Shown in pieces: positions 24,226 to 29,441 of a stretch of DNA of 29,441 nt. The translations under genes were made by a program, and so were the position numbers. Position 1 is the stretch's first letter. Each line of letters starts with the position of its first letter. The notes beneath the pieces were generated by a model. That model worked only from the letters and a program-made list of their open reading frames with translations. It did no database searches and was not told the DNA's origin. This stretch comes from Rhodobacteraceae bacterium UBA2776 (lineage in GTDB: Bacteria; Pseudomonadota; Alphaproteobacteria; Rhodobacterales; Rhodobacteraceae): positions 1-29,441 of the forward strand of contig DEIK01000057.1 of assembly GCA_002352425.1 (NCBI GenBank). Reading direction: 5' to 3'.

Positions 24226-24537
24226 ATGAGGAAAATCGCCTTGATCGCGGCTGTTTTAACGGCCCCCATGATCGCCCCTGCCTGCGCCGATGTTGTCGGA
24301 CCCGGCGGCAAGGTCATTGATTGTTTTTGCACGGACAAGACCGGTGAGCGAATTGAACTGGGCCAAAGCATCTGTCTGAACGTGAATGGACGCCGGTTTA
24401 CCGCCCGCTGCGAGATGTCGCAAAACGTGCCGATGTGGCGGGAACAACAGGAGGGTTGCGTGACCTCAGGTCTGATTGAGCGCCTTCAACGCCTTAAGCC
24501 AGCCCTGAATACGCGCAGCGTTCACACCAAAATCTGA
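24226..24537 (+). CDS. Small exported cysteine-containing protein
   Basis: A 103-residue protein with a signal peptide (MRKIALIAAVLTAPMIAPACA, cleavage near 21). The mature part starts DVVGPGGKVIDCFCTDKTGERIELGQSIC and has five Cys (DCFC, SIC, ARC and GC), which suggests disulfides or metal binding in the periplasm. I do not recognise the family. No ribosome-binding site precedes the ATG; a TATACT (24214-24219) ends 6 nt before it, so the transcript may be leaderless. The last 24 codons overlap, in the opposite direction, the end of the DUF1499 gene (24466-24537). Confidence 0.65.
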   Translation: MRKIALIAAVLTAPMIAPACADVVGPGGKVIDCFCTDKTGERIELGQSICLNVNGRRFTARCEMSQNVPMWREQQEGCVTSGLIERLQRLKPALNTRSVHTKI

Positions 24538-24927
24538 TTTACCGAACCGCAAACGACCATAGATCGTTGCCAGACTGCCTTGGGCGTTTCCAACCAGCTG
24601 AACTGTTGTGTAGTCGGGAAACCCGAACACGCGGCTGCGGGTGACATAGGTGATCATGCCCTCCTCAACACTGCCCGCCAAAACTTTGGTGCGCGGTGTG
24701 GCCAGCGCGATGCTGTGCAACTGTACCAATATTTCTGCCGGCGGGGCGGCATAGACCTGCGAAAACACAGCGCTTCCCTCCAGTATCACAGGCGCATCAG
24801 GCAATGCAGCCGGTGGCGCCATGTGTTCAACCGCGGCGTTATGCGGGGCAACGCGGATGTAAACCAGACCCGAGATCACGATCATCAACAACAGCCAGGC
24901 CGTGTTCGTTACAAAACCACTCATCAT
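24466..24927 (-). CDS. DUF1499 domain protein
   Basis: A 153-residue protein with one N-terminal hydrophobic helix (about 8-24), so probably membrane-anchored. The DUF1499 core is visible late in the sequence: GMITYVTRSRVFGFPDYTTVQL, then LATIYGRLRFGKSDFGVNAARIQGWL. Function unknown. I chose the ATG at 24925-24927 because GGAG lies about 10 nt upstream; a GTG at 24957, just after the agmatinase stop, would add ten residues. It follows the agmatinase gene closely and is probably the last gene of that operon. Confidence 0.8.
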   Translation of the reverse strand: MMSGFVTNTAWLLLMIVISGLVYIRVAPHNAAVEHMAPPAALPDAPVILEGSAVFSQVYAAPPAEILVQLHSIALATPRTKVLAGSVEEGMITYVTRSRVFGFPDYTTVQLVGNAQGSLATIYGRLRFGKSDFGVNAARIQGWLKALKALNQT

Positions 24928-24959
24928 CAGATATTCGCTCCAGATAATCTCTTGCACGC

Positions 24960-25931
24960 TTAAACTTCACGCGCCTTTTTGTTCCAAGCCCAAAGGCACA
25001 TCAATTCGGTCGCAACATGAGCGCCCGCAATCGCGGTGGCCCCCGTGGTGTCAAACGGGGGGGAAACCTCGACCACATCGCCGCCCACCATGTTGATCCC
25101 CGCCAAGTCGCGCAAGATAATGGACGCCTGCGCCGAGGTCAGCCCGCCCCAAACCGGCGTGCCCGTGCCCGGTGCAAAGGCCGGATCAAGCCCGTCGATG
25201 TCAAAGGTTACATAGGTTTGGTGATCCTTCAGGATTGTCTTGATTTTTTGCGCCGTGGCTTGCGGCCCGATCAAATGCACTTCGCGCGCGTCAATGATGT
25301 TGACGCCCAATGTGTCCTCATTGGTGGTGCGAATGCCAACCTGAACGCTGCGGGCCGGATCAATCAGCCCTTCTTTGACGGCCTTATAAAACATCGTGCC
25401 ATGGTCCACGCGGTCCATGTCATCATCCGCCCATGTATCGGAATGCGCATCAAATTGCAGCAGCGATAACGGCCCGAACTTCGCCGCGTAAGCCCTTAAT
25501 ATCGGGAAGGAAATATAATGATCACCCCCCAGACAAAGCGACGCTGCCCCCGCCTCCAGAATGCCCGTGATATGGGCCGTCAAGGCTGCCGGAAAGGCCG
25601 GAATATTGGCGTAATCAAACGCCAAATCACCGTAATCCACCACGTTCATTTCAGTCATCGGGTCAATGTCCCAACCATAGGGCGCATCGGGCGCTTGCAA
25701 TGTGCTGGCCTCGCGGATCGCCCGTGGTCCCAGCCGTGTGCCAGGCCGGTTGGTCACAGCCTGATCAAACGGCACCCCCGTCACGGCCAGATCAACACCT
25801 GTCAGATCCTTGGTATAGGTCCGGCGTAAAAACGAAGTGATCCCGCCAAAGGTGTTCTCGTTGGAAAGCCCCTTGCGGCTGTCCCGGGTGATCGCGGTAT
25901 CGACCTGTGATTTTGCGTCTTCCAAGGCCAT
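24960..25931 (-). CDS. speB: Agmatinase (ureohydrolase family)
   Basis: A 323-residue Mn2+ enzyme of the arginase/agmatinase family. Metal ligands are visible in GGDHYISFP (135-143, His138), DAHSD (161-165) and DIDGLDPAFAPGTGTP (244-259). Members of this type usually split agmatine into putrescine and urea; a guanidinobutyrase-like specificity is the main alternative and cannot be excluded. The start lies 4 nt after the stop of the M20 gene, so the two are co-transcribed. Confidence 0.88.
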   Translation of the reverse strand: MALEDAKSQVDTAITRDSRKGLSNENTFGGITSFLRRTYTKDLTGVDLAVTGVPFDQAVTNRPGTRLGPRAIREASTLQAPDAPYGWDIDPMTEMNVVDYGDLAFDYANIPAFPAALTAHITGILEAGAASLCLGGDHYISFPILRAYAAKFGPLSLLQFDAHSDTWADDDMDRVDHGTMFYKAVKEGLIDPARSVQVGIRTTNEDTLGVNIIDAREVHLIGPQATAQKIKTILKDHQTYVTFDIDGLDPAFAPGTGTPVWGGLTSAQASIILRDLAGINMVGGDVVEVSPPFDTTGATAIAGAHVATELMCLWAWNKKAREV

Positions 25932-25935
25932 TCCG

Positions 25936-27102
25936 CTATCCTTTCACAGGTTGGCGAGTCTCGACCATCCGCGCGAAAAACGACGCGCCAATCGGTGAAA
26001 TCTCGTCGTTGAAATCATAGCCGGTGTTATGCACCCCCGGTCCATCTCCTTGCCCCAAGAACAAATAGGCGCCGGGGCGTTTTTCCAACATATATGAGAA
26101 ATCCTCGGCCCCCATTTCAGGCGGCTGATCGTCAATCACATTGGCCTCACCCGAAATGTCACGCGCCACTTCCGCGGCCAGTTTTACCTTGTCCGCATCA
26201 TTGCGCGTGGCCGGATAGCCAATATTATAGGTCAGATCAACGCTCACATCATAGGTCTCGGCGATGCCACGGCAAATCGCGCCCAGCCGGTCCTGCACCA
26301 TTTGCTGCACGTCCTTATCAAAGGTGCGCACCGTGCCGCCGACAAAGGCGGCTTCGGGGATGATATTATCCGCGCTGCCGGTGTGGATTTGCGTCACCGA
26401 CACCACCAATTCCTTGCGGGTGTCCAAATTGCGACTGACAATGGTCTGGATCGCGCTGGCCAAGGCCACAGCCGCCACCACGGGGTCGCGGGTGTCTTGC
26501 GGATAGGCCCCATGCCCGCCCAAACCCTTGATGTTAATCTCAAAATCATCAACTGCCGCCATGATTGGCCCCGGCGTTGTTGAAAATGACCCCAAGGGCA
26601 AATCGGGAATATTATGCAGGGCATAGACCTCTTTGATGTCAAACCTGTCCATAATCCCCTCATCACACATAACCTCGCCGCCACCGCCACCTTCTTCGGC
26701 GGGTTGAAAAATCAGCGCAACGCGGCCCGAAAAATTGCGCGTTTCCGCCAAATAGCGCGCCGCGCCCAATAACATCGTGGTGTGGCCGTCGTGACCACAT
26801 GCATGCATCTTGCCATCATGGATCGAGGCATATTCCAAACCCGTTTCTTCAGGCATCGGCAGCGCATCCATATCAGCCCGCAAGCCAATCGTTGGGCCAT
26901 CCCCAGCCCCGTTTATGATCGCCACCAACCCTGTCGTCGCGATCCCTTCATGCAGCTCGTCCACCCCGAATTCGCGCAACCGTTCGGCCACAAAAGCCGC
27001 TGTTTCATGGCACTCAAATCCCAGCTCAGGGTGTTGATGCAAATGTCGACGCCAGCCCTGCATATCCTTGGCATAATCGGCGATACGGTTGACGACGGGC
27101 AT
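25936..27102 (-). CDS. M20 family metallo-amidohydrolase
   Basis: A 388-residue cytosolic enzyme of the M20D group (hippurate hydrolase / N-acyl-amino-acid amidohydrolase type). Metal-binding parts are HACGHDGH (100-107, Cys102), AEEGGGGG (135-142) and a late HNTGYDFND (about 360-368); LRADMDALPM (74-83) and GLGGHGAYP (about 188-196) are further signatures. The ATG at 27100-27102 has AAGGAG 7 nt upstream, so I prefer it to the start six residues earlier. The natural substrate is unknown; the agmatinase neighbour suggests a role in nitrogen-compound catabolism. Divergent from mazG. Confidence 0.9.
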   Translation of the reverse strand: MPVVNRIADYAKDMQGWRRHLHQHPELGFECHETAAFVAERLREFGVDELHEGIATTGLVAIINGAGDGPTIGLRADMDALPMPEETGLEYASIHDGKMHACGHDGHTTMLLGAARYLAETRNFSGRVALIFQPAEEGGGGGEVMCDEGIMDRFDIKEVYALHNIPDLPLGSFSTTPGPIMAAVDDFEINIKGLGGHGAYPQDTRDPVVAAVALASAIQTIVSRNLDTRKELVVSVTQIHTGSADNIIPEAAFVGGTVRTFDKDVQQMVQDRLGAICRGIAETYDVSVDLTYNIGYPATRNDADKVKLAAEVARDISGEANVIDDQPPEMGAEDFSYMLEKRPGAYLFLGQGDGPGVHNTGYDFNDEISPIGASFFARMVETRQPVKG

Positions 27103-27170
27103 TGCTGGACTCCTTGGCAATCATAGTATGTAATTGCCCGCTACAGTTCCCCAGATTTGGCGATAGCGCA

Positions 27171-27983
27171 ATGGATAATGACACCGACCTGATCAACGAT
27201 ACGAACGGCGGCATGCCGCGCCTTTTGGAAATCATGCGCCGTTTGCGTGATCCTGAAACCGGCTGCCCTTGGGATATAGAGCAGGATTTCGCCTCGATCT
27301 CGCCCTACACGATTGAAGAAGCCTATGAGGTCGCCGACGCAATTGAGCGCGGGGATATGGCTGACCTTGAGGGGGAATTGGGCGACCTGCTGTTGCAAAC
27401 CGTCTATCACACCGCAATGGGCGAGGAAGCGGGGCATTTCACCTTTGAGACGGTCACCCGCGCCATTTCCGACAAAATGGTCGCCCGTCATCCGCATGTG
27501 TTTGGCAGCGAAAACCGCGACAAATCTGCCGAACAGCAGACCATTGACTGGGAAGCGATCAAAGCCGCCGAACGGGCCGGAAAATCCGAACGTGGCACGT
27601 TGGACGGGGTTGCGGTTGGCCTGCCGGCCTTGCTGCGCGCGCTGAAACTACAAAAACGCGCGGCGCGGGTTGGCTTTGACTGGCCGTCCACCGATCAAGT
27701 GCTGGACAAAATCAATGAGGAATCCCGCGAGTTGGTCGAGGCCCGCGATCAGCTGACCCAAGTGCAAGTCGAAGAAGAGTTCGGCGATCTGCTGTTCGTG
27801 ATGGCCAACCTGGGCCGCCATCTAAATCTGGACCCCGAAGCCGCCTTGCGCGCCGCCAACGCCAAATTCACGCGGCGTTTTGAAGCCGTCGAAACAAAAC
27901 TCGCCGCCCGCGGCAAAACCCCTGCCCAATCCGACCTCGCCGAAATGGACGCACTCTGGGACGAGGTCAAAACTGAAGAATAA
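27171..27983 (+). CDS. mazG: Nucleoside triphosphate pyrophosphohydrolase MazG
   Basis: A 270-residue all-helical enzyme that hydrolyses (d)NTPs, including altered ones, to NMP and PPi. There are two MazG domains: the first with CPWDIEQ (32-38) and the catalytic EE...ELGD pattern (Glu49, Glu50, Glu69, Asp72), the second with NEESRELVEA and EEEFGDLLF (about 183-211). The ATG at 27171 gives the usual short leader; a longer frame reaches back into the divergent control region. It is the single gene between the M20 operon and the iron transporter gene. Confidence 0.94.
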   Translation: MDNDTDLINDTNGGMPRLLEIMRRLRDPETGCPWDIEQDFASISPYTIEEAYEVADAIERGDMADLEGELGDLLLQTVYHTAMGEEAGHFTFETVTRAISDKMVARHPHVFGSENRDKSAEQQTIDWEAIKAAERAGKSERGTLDGVAVGLPALLRALKLQKRAARVGFDWPSTDQVLDKINEESRELVEARDQLTQVQVEEEFGDLLFVMANLGRHLNLDPEAALRAANAKFTRRFEAVETKLAARGKTPAQSDLAEMDALWDEVKTEE

Positions 27984-28057
27984 CCGCCCCTTTCTTTCGT
28001 TTCTTCTTTTTCTAATTGGCCCTGTACGGAGCACATAAAGGTAATTTACTTTTTTAA

Positions 28058-28093
28058 TCAGGTATTGACCTGACTGTTTTACTCAGGTTTAAC
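28058..28093 (+). promoter_or_regulatory. Iron-responsive promoter/operator of the iron-binding protein gene
   Basis: TCAGGT (28058-28063), ACCTGA (28068-28073) and TCAGGT (28083-28088) form alternating half-sites. The last two give ACCTGA-N9-TCAGGT, a perfect inverted repeat of the form TGA-N9-TCA known as the IRO box of RirA-type iron regulators. A promoter overlaps it: TTGACC (28065-28070) and TTTAAC (28088-28093) with exactly 17 nt between. A repressor there would block RNA polymerase when iron is plentiful. Confidence 0.7.
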
Positions 28094-28127
28094 CGTCCCA
28101 ATGATAACCCAAGCTGGAGTCCCTAAA

Positions 28128-29138
28128 ATGTCCGCCACGTTCCGCACCACCTTGCTCGCAACTGCCGCCATCGCCATCACGGCCCCGGCCATCGCGCAAG
28201 AAATCAACGTCTACTCTACCCGCCAACCGGAGTTGATCCAGCCCCTGACGGACAAGTTCACAGCGGACACCGGTATCAAGGTCAACATCGCCTTCCTGAA
28301 AAAAGGCGTCATCGAAAAACTAACCGCCGAAGGCGACCGCACCCCCGCCGACCTGGTCCTGACTGTGGACATCGCCCGCCTAAATGGCGTGGTCGAAGCG
28401 GGCCTGACCCAACCTGTCACCAATGACGTGCTGTCGGCCAATATCCCCGCCGACCTGCGCGACCCGGCCGGCGAATGGTTTGGCCTGACGACCCGCGCCC
28501 GCGTTGTCTTTGCCTCAAAAGACCGCGCCGCGACCCCGCCCGCCACCTATGAAGCACTGGCCACCCCAGCATGGAAAGGCCGCATTTGCACCCGTTCGGG
28601 CACCCACGCCTATACCGTCGCGCTGGTCTCGGCCGCGATCCACCACATGGGCGAAGCCGACGCGAAAACATGGCTGCAGGGCGTCAAAGACAACCTGGCC
28701 CGCAAACCCCAAGGCAATGACCGCGCCCAAGTCAAAGCCGTCTGGGCCGGCGAATGCGACGTTGCGCTTGGCAATACCTATTACATGGGCAAAATGGTCA
28801 ACACCCCAGAGCAGGTCGCCTGGGCCGACAGCGTCAACGTCGTATTCCCAACCTTTGAAGGTGGCGGCACCCACGTGAATGTTTCAGGCATAGCCCTGAC
28901 CAAACACGCGCCCCACAAGGCGGACGCAATCAAGTTGATGGAGTTTCTGGCATCCCCCGCGGCCCAGGAAATCTATGCCGAGCAAAATTTCGAATACCCC
29001 ATCGCGCCTGATACAAAGCCAAGCGAGCTGGTCGCCAGCTGGGGCACATTCACAGCTGATAACGTCAACCTGATGGACATCGCCAAACTGCGCGGCACAG
29101 CCCTCAAACTGATCGAAGAGGTCGACTTCGACGGCTAA
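28128..29138 (+). CDS. Iron(III) ABC transporter substrate-binding protein
   Basis: A 336-residue periplasmic protein of the FbpA/FutA family. A signal peptide ends at AIA-Q (residue 23); the mature protein starts EINVYSTRQPELI, the family opening. NTYYMGKM (216-223) holds the tandem Tyr (218-219) that bind ferric iron, and GGGTHVNVSGIALTKHAP is the usual later segment. The ATG at 28128 follows CTGGAGT; an upstream ATG at 28101 would put residues before the signal peptide. The permease and ATPase genes are not downstream in the window; the next gene is unrelated. An iron operator lies directly upstream. Confidence 0.93.
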   Translation: MSATFRTTLLATAAIAITAPAIAQEINVYSTRQPELIQPLTDKFTADTGIKVNIAFLKKGVIEKLTAEGDRTPADLVLTVDIARLNGVVEAGLTQPVTNDVLSANIPADLRDPAGEWFGLTTRARVVFASKDRAATPPATYEALATPAWKGRICTRSGTHAYTVALVSAAIHHMGEADAKTWLQGVKDNLARKPQGNDRAQVKAVWAGECDVALGNTYYMGKMVNTPEQVAWADSVNVVFPTFEGGGTHVNVSGIALTKHAPHKADAIKLMEFLASPAAQEIYAEQNFEYPIAPDTKPSELVASWGTFTADNVNLMDIAKLRGTALKLIEEVDFDG

Positions 29139-29217
29139 CCCCCACACCGGCTATTGCCCCACAGGATTTCGGCTATACTGCGCTAAATACCAGACCCAAT
29201 CACTTGCGGAGGGTAAA

Positions 29218-29441
29218 ATGCGCGGTCACTGCCTATGTGGGGCAATCGAGTTTGAAATTGATACGCCAGTTCAATCTTGCGTAAATTGCCATTGCGAAAG
29301 CTGCCGACGACAATGTTCAGCCCCCATGACAACCTATGTCGGGGTGCTGGACACGCAGTGACGCTGGGTAACGGGCGCACCCAAAGTCTATGAATCGTCC
29401 CCCGATGTCGAAAGAACCTGACCTGCGCCCCAAGTTTCCTC
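29218..29441 (+). pseudogene. GFA/CENP-V family protein, disrupted (3' end missing)
   Basis: The frame from ATG 29218 (GGAGGG upstream) reads GHCLCGAIEFEIDTP, then NCHCESCRR, the zinc-binding CxCG and CxCxxC pattern of the glutathione-dependent formaldehyde-activating (GFA/CENP-V) family. An in-frame TGA (29359-29361) follows codon 47, where the family usually has Trp (one change from TGG). After it the frame continues as family-like RWVTGAPKVYESSPDVERT, then hits a second TGA at 29416-29418, where a frameshift would restore a CA.C-like segment. Two lesions suggest a real pseudogene. The right edge cuts off the rest. Confidence 0.75.

Noticed and set aside
1..29441. Mobile elements, prophage genes, tRNA genes or a defence island
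   Set aside because: No transposase, integrase, phage or restriction-type protein is encoded and no tRNA cloverleaf was recognised; the gene orders are those of a stable chromosome.

Overview
This window looks like a chromosomal segment of an alphaproteobacterium of the order Rhodobacterales (Roseobacter-like). The support is the gene order lptF-lptG-lptD-surA-pdxA-rsmA divergent from pepA-holC, the order prfA-prmC-DUF4167, the protein sequences themselves, and an iron operator of the TGA-N9-TCA type. Most of it is housekeeping DNA with tightly packed operons (many ATGA or TGATG junctions). No tRNA, rRNA, insertion sequence, prophage or CRISPR array was seen.

Layout. (1) 1-1.6 kb: the 3' part of a secreted RTX (calcium-binding repeat) protein that runs off the left edge and ends at a strong terminator. 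(2) 1.7-2.2 kb: an Lrp/AsnC regulator that is broken by several lesions. (3) 2.4-4.4 kb: a two-gene operon of a universal stress protein and a sodium:alanine/glycine symporter. (4) 4.5-6.4 kb, minus strand: a GSCFA-domain protein and an SGNH-like protein, translationally coupled. (5) 6.4-8.1 kb: an Lrp-type regulator divergent from an orphan DUF2849-like gene with a 20-bp perfect palindrome before it, a 55-aa hypothetical protein and a TfoX C-terminal-domain protein. (6) 8.1-11.8 kb: ndk (carrying a one-base frameshift), an ABC-F ATPase with a structured leader, a MarC-family membrane protein and a membrane-anchored retropepsin-like protease. (7) 11.8-21.4 kb: holC and pepA on the minus strand, divergent from the outer-membrane biogenesis operon lptF-lptG-lptD-surA-pdxA-rsmA. 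(8) 21.4-24.2 kb, minus strand: DUF4167 protein, prmC, prfA. (9) 24.2-27.1 kb: a small exported cysteine-containing protein convergent with an M20 amidohydrolase / agmatinase / DUF1499 operon. (10) 27.2-29.4 kb: mazG, an iron-binding periplasmic protein with a clear iron-responsive promoter, and a disrupted GFA/CENP-V family gene at the right edge.

How the genes work together. LptF and LptG form the membrane part of the LPS exporter, LptD is the outer-membrane LPS translocon, and SurA is the periplasmic chaperone for such barrels, so one operon covers the export path. prfA and prmC encode release factor 1 and the enzyme that methylates its GGQ glutamine. The region at 6.4-7.3 kb resembles what would be left of a sulfite-reduction (cysG-DUF2849-cysI) locus after deletion of the enzymatic genes.

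I did not find a clearly new defence or biosynthetic system. The most useful leads are the composite iron operator at 28.06 kb, the palindrome and orphan DUF2849 gene, the ABC-F leader with micro-ORFs and a hairpin, the GSCFA/SGNH pair, and three disrupted genes (lrp, ndk, gfa) whose lesions differ in kind.
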